Part shown: positions 34,863-46,511 of the stretch, one piece after another
Position numbering within the stretch: the stretch's first letter is position 1
How the letters are laid out: each line of letters opens with the position of its first letter
Assembly: GCA_036924285.1 (NCBI GenBank)
Contig: JAYKYS010000007.1
Location: 14,012,001-14,076,000, forward strand
DNA: 64,000 nt
Direction: 5' to 3'
Origin: Asterella californica
Taxonomy: Eukaryota > Streptophyta > Marchantiopsida > Marchantiales > Aytoniaceae
Position numbers and translations under genes: made by a program
The notes under the pieces: generated by a model
What the model saw: only the letters and a program-made list of their open reading frames with translations
What the model was told of the DNA's origin: nothing
Databases searched by the model: none

Positions 34863-36449
34863 TCACTCATCATCATAAGCCCTCGATAAAAGATCAGCAT
34901 TTGCAAGCTTTTTCCCTGGTCTATCTTCGATCACGTAATCATATTCTGTTAGAAAGATCTTCCAACGAGCAATACGACCTTCGGCATTAGGCTTATTAAA
35001 GATATACTTTAAAGCCTTATGATCTGTGACTATGGAAAATTTCCCTCCTAGCAAGTAATGTCGAAATTTCTTCAATCCAAAGATCACCGCTAATCCTTCT
35101 CGTTCAGTCACGGAGTAGTTCTTCTCCGTTGGAACCATCTGCCTACTAGCATAAGCTATAGGATGATCATGCCCATCTCCATCTGATTGACTTAATGTAC
35201 ATCCGATTGCTACACTGGAGGCATCCGTATACAAAATAAATGTTTTACTCCACTCAAGTTTAGCAAGTATAGGAGCTGTCAAGTCAAAATCAACTCCCTT
35301 CTTCATGTACATAGTCAAAGCTATTGCTTTGTTTGAGAAGGAAAAGACAAACCTACGATAATATCCAACCATGCCAAGAAATTGTCTCAACTTTGTCAAG
35401 TTGATCGGAAATGGAAGATCCACAATCTTCTTCACCTTCTCAGGATTTACCGCAATCCCATTCTTGGAAATGATGTGCCCCAACAGTAGACCTTCTTCGC
35501 AACCAAAGATGCACTTCTCTGGATTTAGAGAAGCGTTGGCTTGCTCCAACCGCTGCAAAACTTTGATCACATGATCAAAGTGGTCCTCCTTTCTTCCATA
35601 CACATAGAAATCGTCAATGAAATCTCGAACAAACCTCTCTATGAATGGTTCAAACACCTTGTTCATGAACCTTTGAAACGTGGCCGGAGCATTACACAGT
35701 CCGAATGGCATCATCCGAAATGCAAATGTTCCCCAAGGAGTAGTGAAAGTAGTCAACTGTTGGTACTCCTGTGCTATCTTGATCTGGTTATACCCACTAT
35801 AACCATCATCAAAGCTGTACCACTCATGACCAGCAACTTCCTCCAAAATCTCATCTATAAATGGTAGAGGATAATAATCTTTCTTGATAACTGCATTCAA
35901 CTTCTTATAGTCTATGCACACTCGCAGCTTGCCATTCTTCTTCTTGATAATCACAATGGGTGAAACCCATTCTGAGTTCTCCACCTCATAGATGAAACTC
36001 GCCTCCTTCAACTTGTCTATCTCCTCCTTGATCATCATTGCTGTTGTAGGATTGACCTTTCTCTGTTTTTGTCGAACTGGTCTTGCGTTTTCTTCCAATT
36101 CGATTCGATGAGTCTCGAGAGTCACCTCTTTCAAATCCTTGTAGCTGAAAGCAAACACATGGATATATTTTTGAAATATATCTAGGAATCTACTTTTCTC
36201 CTCTTGAGTAATATTGATACCAAACTTCAGGGTAGAGAGTCTTCTCACAATCTCTGCCTCACTCAACTGTTCTTTGTCAAGATCTTTCTCCACTGCTGGT
36301 CGAGGCAACAAGTCAATAGCACTAAGCTGATGTAATGATTCATCTCGATCAATTCCTTCGTCCTCAGACGAGGATTCTTGATCGTAAGAATCTCCGGTAT
36401 CTACTTCTGACACTCTGATCATCCTCTGTATCAGATTCCAAGTAGTCAC
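34863..36449 (-). CDS. gypsy-3 reverse transcriptase and RNase H
   Basis: This is an open frame of 528 codons. The RT spans about residues 100-300: NPTTAMMIKEEIDKL, WVSPIVIIKKKNGKLRVCID, LPFIDEILEEVAG, FRMMPFGLCNAPATFQRFMN, and the polymerase box VRDFIDDF, where FIDD stands for the usual Y/F-x-D-D. RNase H follows (ILYTDASSVAIGCTLSQ, then TEREGLAVIFGLKKFRHYLL and TDHKALKYIF). The stop at 34863 is an in-frame TGA, after which the same frame continues to 34823 and the integrase start. The 5' end overlaps the gag-protease frame by 86 bp, so a frameshift or an indel connects them. RT and RNase H copy the element RNA into DNA. Confidence 0.92.
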   Translation of the reverse strand: MTTWNLIQRMIRVSEVDTGDSYDQESSSEDEGIDRDESLHQLSAIDLLPRPAVEKDLDKEQLSEAEIVRRLSTLKFGINITQEEKSRFLDIFQKYIHVFAFSYKDLKEVTLETHRIELEENARPVRQKQRKVNPTTAMMIKEEIDKLKEASFIYEVENSEWVSPIVIIKKKNGKLRVCIDYKKLNAVIKKDYYPLPFIDEILEEVAGHEWYSFDDGYSGYNQIKIAQEYQQLTTFTTPWGTFAFRMMPFGLCNAPATFQRFMNKVFEPFIERFVRDFIDDFYVYGRKEDHFDHVIKVLQRLEQANASLNPEKCIFGCEEGLLLGHIISKNGIAVNPEKVKKIVDLPFPINLTKLRQFLGMVGYYRRFVFSFSNKAIALTMYMKKGVDFDLTAPILAKLEWSKTFILYTDASSVAIGCTLSQSDGDGHDHPIAYASRQMVPTEKNYSVTEREGLAVIFGLKKFRHYLLGGKFSIVTDHKALKYIFNKPNAEGRIARWKIFLTEYDYVIEDRPGKKLANADLLSRAYDDE

Positions 36450-38312
36450 TAGTGGGTCTATTAGAGTCAGAAGTCACAACTCCTACACCCGAGAGAGGGA
36501 CTATCACTCTATGATCTCTAGGCCCAATCCGTAAGTATCCCTTGTGCCACCTATCAATGGTGCGCACAGCTCTCAACCAAGGTCTACCTAGGAGCAAATC
36601 ATAACTAGAGTCCTTTAAAACTTGAAAGGACATCAATGTTTGAACTCCCATCACAGACACGACCACCTTCTCTAACACACCAAGAGGTCTTACCCGTTGC
36701 TTGTTAGTCATCCTCACGACAATGCTAGCCGGACGAGTTGGTTCCATTCCCAACTTCTTCATCAACCTCTCCGATATGGCGTTTACAGCCGACCCTCCAT
36801 CCACCAATACGTCAGAGACGTAGTGATCATTCAACCGGACTTCAATCTTTGAAGCCCTAGTGCATACCTCTGAAGCATGCACATCCACTACACCAACTCC
36901 CACAGACTTTGATGTCTTGCTCTTGGGTTTCTTCTTCTTGCTTCTCTTAGAACTCAGTCCTCCTCTGAGTTCTCTTCGTAAGCTGGGATTAAGTGCGATC
37001 AGTTGTCCGACAGTGATGTTGGTTTTCTGAACACCCACATCTTCAACCACATCATATCCCGCTTGGGAAGATGAAATGGTGAAATCTGTCATCCCTAGCT
37101 TCCTTCTTGGCTCCCTTGGTGTACTCAAAACATTACTCGAACGAGTACTTCTACTTGCTGACTCCTCCATGAAAATCGGTTCATCAGAAAATCGAGTTCT
37201 TTTTCTTTCTTGAGCTAAAAGCTCTACCGGTGCATGAGAAGAGTTTGAACTCTCTTCTTTCTCGTAGATGGGATCTCGCACGACATCGCTAGTAGCCAAC
37301 CCCTTGTCTCGTCCTTGTGATGGATTTCCTCCACCCACATTCATTCTGGCAGCTTCGGCACCTCTTGCTCCGTTGTTAGGACAATTTCGCTGGAAATGAG
37401 AACCTCCACACGTCCAACAAATGATTCCTCCAAAGTTACTTTGGTTGCCACCAAAGTTACCTTGATTTCCTCGGTTGGGATTGTTGTCGTAACCTCTTTG
37501 ACCTCCTCCTCCACCTTTGTTTTTCCATTCTCGTAACTGCACCACGTTTATCTTGAGATCCGCAAGAGTATCGGTGATGCTCTTCAGCTCGGCATGAAAA
37601 TCAGAGGTGGCAGTAGACATCGTTGTTGGGACAAACGGTCTTGGCACCACCGTAGGAGTAGGAGCTGACGTTGAAGCAATCACCAATTGTGATGGTGCAG
37701 GTGCGATCGTTGTGACTACACCAGGAGTCGGAGTTGACACCAGAGCAGCATGATGAGGTTGGATGATATCTCCTTCATCCAAACTCTTTTCCATATTTGT
37801 CGCAATCTTGATGGCATCCGCTTTGGTTGCTGGCTTCTCGTACCTCACTTGGATTCGAATTGAAGGTCTCAACCCTCCCACCAAGTTCTTGGTCAACACT
37901 GCTCCAATCCCGCCATCGTTAATTCCACATTGTCTCCACTCTTCCGTAAGACCGTCCGAAACCGTTGCTCCAACTTATCCACCCTTTCGGCATATTGCCG
38001 AACTTTCTCGTCCTCCCGTTGCTTCAAATGAGTAAGCTCCACCATGAGCTTCTCATAACTCTCTTCTGGAAGAAATTCTTCGATGAGTGCATTACTCAAC
38101 GTCTCCCATGTGTCCTCAACTGCACCAAGTGTTTGGCTCTTCACTCGGTCTTCATACCACGTAAGAGCAAAATCTTCTAAAAACTCTGGCAGTAACAACA
38201 CCCATTCTTCCTTCCTTCTCACGTTGTTTCCGATGCAACCCCTTTTGAAGTCTCGTAGAAATGGTTCTACATCTTCATTGTCCTTCCCATGAAACACTGG
38301 TAACTTCTCCAT
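36364..38312 (-). pseudogene. gypsy-3 gag and protease, one frameshift
   Basis: Gag begins at ATG 38312 (MEKLPVFHGKDNEDVEPFLR), with typical capsid phrases (ALTWYEDRV, LSNALIEEFLPE). A missing base near 37920 shifts the frame; the second part continues as LTKNLVGGLRPSIRIQVRYE to 36364. A CWTCGGSHFQRNC string near 37400 is a zinc knuckle with three rather than four residues before the His (CX2CX3HX4C). The protease follows near 36800: VSDVLVDGGSAVNAIS, a D-G-G variant of the D-T/S-G site, then LLLGRPWLRAV. Gag builds particles, and the protease releases the pol enzymes. Restoring one base would fuse both into a 640-codon frame. Confidence 0.87.
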
Positions 38313-38537
38313 CTTGTAACTATTCTTTCTACCCTTCTAATTTTTGTGCAATAACTACTCGCTAAAAGAGTACGAACATCACCAATTCCATTCGTGAATA
38401 ATCTACCATAGGTAAAATGAAAAGAAATGGTTGTAACAACACCTCTTGTGTCATCTCTTCTCCCAAGGTAATCATGAGCCTGAGTCGCATCACTATTTTC
38501 TCCACCATCCGAATGATGATCTCCATCACAACTCAGA

Positions 38538-39017
38538 CTAGTCCTCTTTTGAAGTCGACAACTTCTCCGTCTCAGCTCTTTGAGTCTCGTCCAACTTCTC
38601 GACTACTGACGTAAGTAGAGCGGCCACATCGATGCACTTGTGTCCTCTTGATAGATCACCCACTCCACAACTTGGACAAAGATCTTCTCCTAGAAAATGA
38701 ATTGGCGCTGGTGACGATGGACCCACTCGAAGACTTAAATCAATAAACTCCCGCTTCCCTTTAGCTCTCTCGGTTCTGATTCTAGTTGGATAATTCACTA
38801 CTTTATGTCCCAACCCTCTACAGAAATAACATCACAAGTCGGTTTCTATTCTTCTCCTCGGAGATTCTACTTGAGGTTTTGTACTAGGGTTCTCAAACTC
38901 AACGATAATCTCTTTCGAGCTCTCTCCGACGCTTACTATGACATCTAAACCTTGAGGAAAGTTTCTAAGTCTAACTTTCCAATCTTTTGAACTTCCACTT
39001 ATGTTGCACCTTCTCAA
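38538..39017 (-). pseudogene. gypsy-3 upstream ORF with zinc-knuckle-like motif
   Basis: Between the primer site and gag the minus strand carries a frame from 39017 to 38538 broken by a TGA at 38832-38834 (DL-stop-CYFC, former CGA). Directly after it comes CYFCRGLGHKVVNY, a CX2CX4HX4 pattern whose last Cys is now Tyr (TGT to TAT). Both changes are C-to-T/G-to-A. A second Cys pair (LCPSCG) lies further on. The N-terminal part ends in a Pro/Arg-rich stretch. Plant LINE ORF1 and some gypsy gag proteins have this kind of knuckle, so it may be a captured or duplicated nucleocapsid. I cannot assign it more closely. Confidence 0.5.
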
Positions 39018-39140
39018 CCATTAAGTGGACAAAATATCTTTGAAGAAAATAACTCTACATCACTTTCTTAACTCTTTCGAGCTTTATACTGAAAATCGTG
39101 TATTATACATGCTATACACGAAATAAAATCCAATCTAAAA

Positions 39141-39458
39141 TTAAGAGTCCATGATAATATCCTCATGACCATCGTTTGTACTGATCCTAGCAGACATCTT
39201 AAAGTCACTTTTGTAAGGATCACACTCTACTTCGCCAGGAGCATTCGTGGCCTCCACAGTGAATGATACTTTGAACTCAACCTTCTTCGCATCTGCACCG
39301 ATGCTCGTAGAAGCTTCTTTATATAAAGCAAAAATGGCACCCCAATTGCAAAAGATGCTTGATCGCAACGCCTCTATACTTAACGTTGGCCTTTCCGTCT
39401 CCGTTCTAACTCCCAAACGTCTCTTCTTCAACCTCGGCACTCGAACTAGATTCCCCAT
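39141..39458 (-). CDS. gypsy-3 leader ORF, unrecognised
   Basis: A 105-codon frame (MGNLVRVPRLKKRRLG...) lies upstream of the knuckle ORF. The N-terminus is basic and the rest is mixed, with EFKVSFTVEATNAPGEVECD near residue 60. It has no motif known to me. It may be the N-terminal domain of the same upstream protein, separated by decay at 39018-39140. The stretch 39459-40324 between it and the primer site has no credible frame and contains two near-identical 45-bp blocks (39660-39700 and 39870-39910: CAACTTTGAAAATTCAT), a small internal duplication. Confidence 0.3.
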   Translation of the reverse strand: MGNLVRVPRLKKRRLGVRTETERPTLSIEALRSSIFCNWGAIFALYKEASTSIGADAKKVEFKVSFTVEATNAPGEVECDPYKSDFKMSARISTNDGHEDIIMDS

Positions 39459-40325
39459 GACGTATCGTCAAGACCTCCTTGTATGTCGAACCGTATATCT
39501 CTTAATCGGTAAGAGATCTCTCCAAGATTTTTGTGATCTCCAGTAGCTCAACCTCCAAGCTACTAACTAATGAAGTTTCAATAGAAAATTCCTTAATCAA
39601 AAGAGATGGTGCTGACTGTACAAATTTCCAAAGAACTGAAATTTGTATATTTTCACTTCTCTCATAACTTTCAACCCCTTCAACTTTGAAAATTCATGGC
39701 TCTCTCTCCATACCACCTTTTCTCTTGATTTTTGTTGTCCTAGATAGCTTATCAGCCAATCTAAAACACTGGAAAGTTTCTCAGGAAAATAAAATTCAAA
39801 GAAAATCTGACAATGACTGTAAACTTTTTCCAGAGAACAGAATTCCTCAACTCTCACGAATAGACCCCCTCAACTTTGAAAATTCATTGCTCCCTCTCTA
39901 GACCACCCTTTCCAATGATTTCTTTTGTAGTAGATAGGTTATCAGCCAAGCTACAGTCCTAGAAAGTTTCACTGGAAAATAAAATTCACAGAAAATCTAA
40001 CAATGACTGTAAAACTTTTCTAGAGAGCAGAAATCCTCAAACTCGGAAATTTTTCTCCTCTAATAACTTCTCTCTCCTCTTTTCTCTACAACTCTTGTTT
40101 CATCCCCTTTCAACTCTCCTCAAACTCTTTCTAAGTGAACAAGATGTAAAGAATAACCTCGAATGCTTCATAGATCACTACGGGATACACGAAAAGTTCT
40201 AATGTTGCTAACATCGCGTTAGCTCTCTCTCCTCCCAACGTTCTCTCCATGTGTTCTCTCATAATCTCTTTTTGTCTAATATAGAACTGAACTCTAAACA
40301 TTTTCAATGATCCCTTCAAGTGAGG

Positions 40326-40342
40326 TCCCGGCAACGGAACCA
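40326..40342 (-). promoter_or_regulatory. gypsy-3 primer-binding site
   Basis: The minus strand reads TGGTTCCGTTGCCGGGA four bases inside the 5' LTR. It resembles TGGCGCCGTTGCCGGGGA, the tRNA-Asp-type primer site of many plant gypsy elements, differing at a few positions. Confidence 0.7.
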
Positions 40343-40346
40343 AAAA

Positions 40347-41260
40347 TGTAAACCCTTCACGACCCCATCGATCAACTACCCCCTCGATCTCTCAACCACC
40401 ACGATCGTCATCGATGAATCTGCAAATGTCGGGTCTGTCTCTCACTCAGGGGTCACCTCTGATGGCTTTGATGGAAGCACACCATGAATCTTGAAGGGAA
40501 AAATGCTAAGTTCACTCATTCATACACCCACAAACTTATCAACTAAAAATCTCCATAAACTCATCAACAAAAGTCCTCCATTCTAACGACGTCTCTCAAG
40601 TTCTCACATGCTAAAAATATCTCACACTCTCTATATTACTCAAGTTGTCATTATGACAATGTGAAAACAAGGATGAGGAGCTCTTATCTATTCCTCTATT
40701 TATACATTCTAGGTTTTTACTTTGGTACCCCCGGTAACTCAGTCGTAACTACTTTTACCGGGTTTTACTAAGATATTACTTAAGGTAAAAGCATTAATCA
40801 CATGGGCTTCTTACCTTTTCACATGGGCTTATTCTTTCAAAGTCAACAACTTCTAGAAGGATTCTGGAATATTCTCAAGGAATCTCAAATTTCCACCCCC
40901 CCTCTACACTAGGACTCACTAAAAAGGAAACATGTGGAATCTCTTCTTGTTTTTAATGCTCACAGAGTCCACAACTTTAATCCAACCACTAATATCAAGT
41001 CAAAAAGGAGATAAGGGATACTTTCCACCTCCTTTCTACCTTTTAGACAAGATGACAAGATAATAGTGCTCACTCTTTAGCAAATATCTGAATTCTTTCA
41101 AAAGTACAGCTAAGTTTAACCATAACTAACTTTTAGCTAGTCATGATTAACTTGATACCTCCTTAAAGTACTTTGGAGCAAATAAGCATTCTCTACACTT
41201 AGTTATAACTAAATACCTTACTAATAGACAAACTTCTTATGTGTAACATAGATCGTTACA
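40347..41260 (-). repeat. gypsy-3 5' LTR (element orientation)
   Basis: 914-bp partner of 32568-33477, followed by the target-site copy GTTC at 41261. Confidence 0.93.
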
Positions 41261-42793
41261 GTTCTTCTGACTTCTCACCTGTCATACACACTCAGAAGAA
41301 GCTTGCTGCATGATGGAAAGACATGACCTTCGACCATTCTCTCCAGATTCTACCAGCAAGACTTCTCACATCTCTCTTCTAAGTTCGGGAAGAAGAAGGA
41401 ATAGGCTGCTATGGGTCGGACAGAAGAGACCCGTAACGGACCCTCACGTCTTCTTGCGTATTCTACCAGCCTTTCCAATCTTCTAGTCTCTCTAGGAAGA
41501 TGTGGATTTAAGAAGCTTGGAAGACCGAGAGGCACAGGCCTAGTTCCCAACTTCCAACTTCTCGAAATAACAAAACAACTCACCAAGCCACTCGGGATTC
41601 GTACCAAGTCTCTCTTAACACCAAAGCAAAGCCAATCCACCCTTGATACAAATTGCACATAGTCGTCTTTCAAAGACAGTCAGGCTTCCAAAGCGTCTTC
41701 CGAAGATGTTCAATTTACAGAAGCGTCTTCCGAAGATGTTCAGATCTTCCGAAGCGTCTTTTGTTCAAGGTTTCGAGAGTAGAGGAAGGATAGGGTAGGG
41801 AAATTGATAGTTGTGATCTCTAATTTGAGGACGATTGGCAGGGAAGCTCGAATTGCACTCGGGAAGAAGCAAGAAGATGGTTGCCAAAAATTGGGTAGCG
41901 CTTCCGCGTCCAATGTCTCAGAAGGAAAAATGTAGGGAGGGAATCAGTCTATAGCGTTGCCTGCATCAACCGGGGAAGCGCGGGGGATACCAAGCAAAAG
42001 GCAAGAAGCGGTGGGAAGGGAAGAGAATCATGGGAAGAACCTCAAACAGTCTTCTGCTGCTTCCCGAGCTGCCTTCAATCTTTTGCGCGCTTCCGGCTCC
42101 GACCCCAGCTCCAATGCGACTCCACAGAAGCTGCTTCCGCTGTCAATTTCTTGCTACACCTCAATCGAACAATACTCAACCTTCGATTCTTCTCAGCCGT
42201 CCTTCAATGTCTGTTCCCGGGAGTCTCTAGAAGACCCCTTCAGCTCGACGTGATTCGTACTCTCAACGATTTGTCCTTGCCTTTTCTCTAGCTACGAATC
42301 GATCCTGGCTCTACTCAATTCCACTCTGCTGTCTTCACTCAACTCGATTACCTTCCAATTCGATCTTCTAACCAAAAAAAACGAGCTCGATGCGGGAAGC
42401 GGTAGTGTTTTGATGCTAATGCGCTTCCTGTGCATCTTCTCGTGCAGTTTAGGGATTTTCGACCTACCCGACTTACCTAACCTACTCGGTGCTACCTGGT
42501 AGGTACACATACTTCTTACGTGGTTAAGCTTCCGCAGTTGCCGTCTTTCAGAAGATACGTGTCTTTCGTCTTCCGCCGTCTTTCATCTTCGGAAGACACA
42601 ATTGAGAAGATGCTTCCCGGAAGACGGCCGTCTTCTGAAAAAGTCAACTTCTTATTACGAAAAATGTCGTAAGATCATCTTCCTTCTAAGGAAACCGTAA
42701 TCTTAAGTAACAAAGCTTCTTCAGTTATAAAAACAAGTTATTCATCTTAAAAATTTCAAAAATTCGTGAATCCTGTAAATTGTGGGCACCACA
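41261..42793 (-). repeat. giant-LTR family, copy B: R2 segment, part 2, to LTR terminus
   Basis: This continues 32567 across gypsy-3 and ends at 42793, where the minus strand begins TGTGGTGCCCACAAT. It matches 11010-12420 and 50994-52540. A 30-bp tandem unit (AAGCGTCTTCCGAAGATG) is repeated at 41691, 41721 and 41752. Clusters of GAAGAC and GTCTTC at 42545-42660 would pair as stems. ORFs on both strands here are short and not conserved between copies. Confidence 0.8.
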
Positions 42794-42800
42794 AGTGTAT

Positions 42801-43229
42801 ATTCTTCAGAGGAAGAAAGAGATCGAAGACGCATGGTACATTTTGAGGATGAAGAGGAGGATGGCAAGCAGAGCTCAAGTCATTACAGTCACTGGGCTCG
42901 AGCTACGACAGAGACATTGGTGAGGATTGGAGACTTGGATGAACTGGTGGTTGCTCTAATTGATCATGGATCGGAAATCAACATCATGTCGTTGCACAAG
43001 AAGAAGTAGTAGTCTATCGACACAGAGCATGGGTGGCAACAACACAAGAGGAGATTTGTATGGAGCATGTCCAAACGTTAGCATAGGTGATGTTGCTATC
43101 GAGCAAAACTTCTTTGTTCAACAAGCAACATCATACCCACTCATTCTTGACCAATCTTTCATCACAACAACTCGGATGGAGACAAGGGTACGTCAAGTCA
43201 AGATGGGACGAGAGCGGTACAATTCTTGA
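42801..43229 (+). pseudogene. gypsy-4 protease
   Basis: YSSEEERDRRRMVHFEDEEE leads to VALIDHGSEINIMS (near 42950-42990), the same D-H-G active site as gypsy-2, then DLYGACPNV and a VI/LI-LDQSFI-type second half near 43140. A frameshift near 42990-43010 and a stop (TAG after KKK) break it. It is 5'-truncated compared with gypsy-2, where about 100 more residues and the whole of gag precede. Confidence 0.8.
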
Positions 43230-43378
43230 TTGTACCGTTTGGTCACGAGCGCAATCGAGATGAAGGTACTCTCGCTTGAAGAAGAAAGTGCCTTTGTACA
43301 AGGTTTGTTGGGTTTTCAGAGTGTGGAGTTGCTATTTACAAGAAGGTTGAAGAACTGAAAAGAAAAGAACAAAAAAGT

Positions 43379-46300
43379 TTGTGTGAGGTTGAGTTGATGT
43401 TGAAAGAGTTGGGTGAGCTAGAAGGGGATGAATGGATTTCTGGTGTTTATGAGGAAGATGGGTTGGAAGATCCTCTGCGAGTGATCACGTCTATTAAGTT
43501 GCTGGTCCCTTGCCGGATGACACTAACCAACAAATGGATTGAGTTTCAAGAGAGAAGAGTTTGAGAGATTCTGCAGTGATAAGATATAAGTTCACAGATG
43601 AGACCCGTGAATAGCTGAAGATTAGATCTGATGAGTCTCTTCTACCAGAAGAGAGGATGTGCTTCAAGGAGATGCTTTAACGACATGGGAAAGCATTTGT
43701 CTTTGAGCCATATGAGATTGGGTGTGTAGACTCATACGGTGTTATCTCGATGGTTATCTTCACAAGATCGTATGTATCGTGGAACCTGAGACAAATTCTA
43801 GTACCGCATGCTCACTTGTCTAAACTGGTAGAGTTGTTGAAAGAGAAGATGCGGATGAAGATATTAGAACTATCGTATGCACTGTATTTGAGCAGATGGT
43901 TTACAGTGTCTAAGAAGAATGGGTCGCTGCAGTTCATCCAAGACATGCAACCGGTGAACGCAGTAATAATCAGAAATGTTGAGATGGGACCGATTGTGAA
44001 TGAGTTTGCTGAAGCGTTTGTAGGAAGAGCAATTTACTCAATGAGAGATTTTTACTCAAGATATGATCAGTTTCAACTAGCAGAGGAGAGCAGAAGCTTC
44101 ACGACAATGAAGACACCTTTGGAGTTTGTTAGGATGTGTACCTTACCATAGGGAGCTACCAACTCAATAGCACACATGATGAACGAGATGAATAGATTTC
44201 TAAAAGACTTCATCCCTGAAAAGACGATGCCGTTCTTGGATGACATCCCCATCAAAGGATGTGTGGAAGATGAGAAGGATGAAGCATTAGATCAAAAGAG
44301 GTGTCGGCGATACGTCATCGATCACATCACAGATTGAGAAGATCATATCTTGACTTGAAGAAGTTCATCTCACGGTGTCAGATGCAAAGTCTACATTTGG
44401 AAATAGAGAAGTTCTGATCATTGGTCATTTGTATGGATCGTTTGGTCGGGAGTCAGACCCAAACAAAGTAGATGCGATTGGGAGGATGAAGGAGGTTTGC
44501 AACTCTTTGACAGAAGTAAGAAGGTTTTTGGGTGCTTGTGTATTCTATCACATTTGGATTCCTCATTATGCGCATGTGACGGATCCATTATATGGGTTGT
44601 TACGCAAGGATCATAAGTTCAGATGGGAAGAAGAGCATACCGATGCGGTACGGAAGCTGAAGTCCTTACTGTCATCTCCTCCAATTTTGGGAAGGATTGA
44701 TTACAAAGGTGCTAGGCCGGTGGTACTTACAGTAGATACAAGTCTAGTTGCAATCGGATGGACAGTAGGACATGATGATGAGGATGGAGACAGATTTACG
44801 GTTAGGTTCGGAGCAAAGGTGTTAAGTGCTCGTCAACGTGCATACTCGCAAGTGAAGAGAGAACTATGGAGTATTGTTTCAGCCATGAAAATTGAGAAAG
44901 AGTATCTGATTGGAGCAGCAGTGGTGGTTGAAACTGATTGTTTGCCGTTACTAGGGATGATCATGAATTGTACGACCTTGATACTGCGATGTTACGATGG
45001 ATTTGCATATATCAAATCTTTGAATCCAGAGTTTAGACATATCGTAGGGAAGGATAACCCGATGGCAGATATGTTATCTCGAGCTCGATATGATAGGGAG
45101 GATGAGATGGTTGAAGATATTGACGACGTGGGTGTAAATTTTTATTCGATTGCATACACAAGAAGGGAAGATGAGTTGTTTGTTGAAGGGTTGTATGATG
45201 GTGATTTGCTTGACATTGAGAGGTACCTTAGTACGATGGTTAAGCAAACATGTTGGACGGATGAGAGGTTTCGGAGAGTTCGAAGGAAGACCTACAACTT
45301 CATGTTGTAGGATGGATTTTTTTGAAAGCGGCCGAAGCAGAAAGGTGGGATACTGTTACGAGTGATTTGCAACAAAGAAGATCAACAAAAGTTGCTTAGA
45401 GCATTTCATGAGAGTCTTTGGGTTGGACATCAAGGAATTTGGACCACTTTTACGAAGATAAAAGAACCATATTGGTGGAACATGTACAAGGATGTCGTAT
45501 CTTTTGTGGAGTCTTGTTTGACATGTCAGATGTATTCAAACATCCGACATCGAGACAGATTACGCCTGACTTATCCATTGGCAATCCACTTCAAGTGGAT
45601 TGTAGACTTGGTGACTATGCCAGTTGGATTGTGACAGATGAGATACTTGGTACTTGCTCGAGAAGATCTTTCAAATCAGGTTGAGGGTAGGGCGCTTCAG
45701 ACAAAGACAACTGAAAGAGTATGTAGATTTCTCTTGGAAGAGGTTGTTTGTCGATATGGATGTGTGAGAAAGATCACTGCATATCGAGGAGAGTTAGATG
45801 CACATGAGGCTCGTGAATTCTTTGCAAGGTGTGGGGTGAGGTTTGTCATTGACAACTGCTTACAACTCCGAAGGGAATACCAAGAGTGAACGTGGTCATC
45901 CGCTCATTGTGAAAGCTTTAATGAAGGCATGTAACGAAAAAGTGCATGAGTGACGTCGACTCTTATCATTTGCGCTATGGGCAGATTGAACGACGTACAG
46001 CTCGGTAACAAGTTACATGCCAGTGGAGCTGATCACAGATCAGAAACCTATCATGCCTATTGAAGAACACGTTCTGACATGGAATGTGTTACCTTGGGAG
46101 GACAATATGACAAGAGAAGAACTTCTTGCTATTCGAGTTAGATAGTTAGAGAGAAGACCTGAGGATATCCAAGTTGCTTTGGATAGGCTACGAGAAGCAC
46201 GATTGAAGAACAAGGTCAGATTTGATCAGGGACATCGTTTAAGACCTAGGGAAATCAAGGAAGGTGATTGGGTGTTAGTCTATGACAACAGTCTAGAAAA

Positions 46301-46511
46301 CCAGCATAGTGCACTGCGAAAGTTTTCCAAGCGATGATTTGGTCCGTATGTGGTGAAGAAGGTTCAAGACGCAACTTACGCCTTATTAAAGTTGGATGGA
46401 ACGAGCTTGAAGGTACCAGTGGCAAGTAAACATGTCAAGATTTTCAAAAAGAGAGATGAGAAGGTTGATCTAGCATATATCTTGACAGAATTTCAGTTAG
46501 AAGATGAAGAT
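43379..46511 (+). pseudogene. gypsy-4 RT, RNase H and integrase, multiply broken
   Basis: The order is the same as gypsy-1, to which it is closest: YVSWNLRQILVPHAHL (near 43770), polymerase box FLDDIP (near 44234), GHLYGSFGRESDPNKVDAIG, RNase H TVDTSLVAIGWTVG (near 44725), CLTCQMYSNIRHRD (near 45520), LVLAREDLSNQVEG and the C-terminal WVLVYDNSLENQHSAL. Stops and shifts occur near 43561, 44149 (TTGCCA-TAG), 44335, 45308, 45632, 45870 and 46335. The integrase Glu region is shifted out of frame near 45870. The tail ends FQLEDEDCSD where the giant-LTR terminus starts, so the last residues of pol and the purine tract are missing. Confidence 0.85.

Larger units (their letters stand above)
32568..41260 (-). 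mobile_element. gypsy-3: full-length Ty3/gypsy element on the minus strand
   Basis: The element is 8693 bp, with LTRs 32568-33477 (910 bp) and 40347-41260 (914 bp), both TGTAA...TTACA, differing by a few percent. GTTC flanks both sides (32564-32567 and 41261-41264) as a 4-bp target duplication. Read on the minus strand the order is 5' LTR, primer site, two upstream ORFs, gag with zinc knuckle, protease, RT, RNase H, integrase, purine tract (GTCCGGGGGTAAA), 3' LTR. Sequence and motifs differ from gypsy-1, -2 and -4, so it is another lineage. It lies within the GAAGAC-rich part of giant-LTR copy B. Confidence 0.93.
42794..46511 (+). mobile_element. gypsy-4: pol-only Ty3/gypsy body between giant-LTR termini
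   Basis: The block starts within a few bases of protease coding sequence and ends in the C-terminal tail of pol. It has no gag, no leader, no primer site and no purine tract. On the left it abuts the giant-LTR end (plus strand GGGCACCACA, 42793) and on the right the other giant-LTR end (TGTAGTGACGC, 46512). That is where an internal domain should lie, so this is either the decayed internal region of copy B or a gypsy fragment that replaced it. Relative to this pol, the LTR-borne ORF is antisense. Confidence 0.7.
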
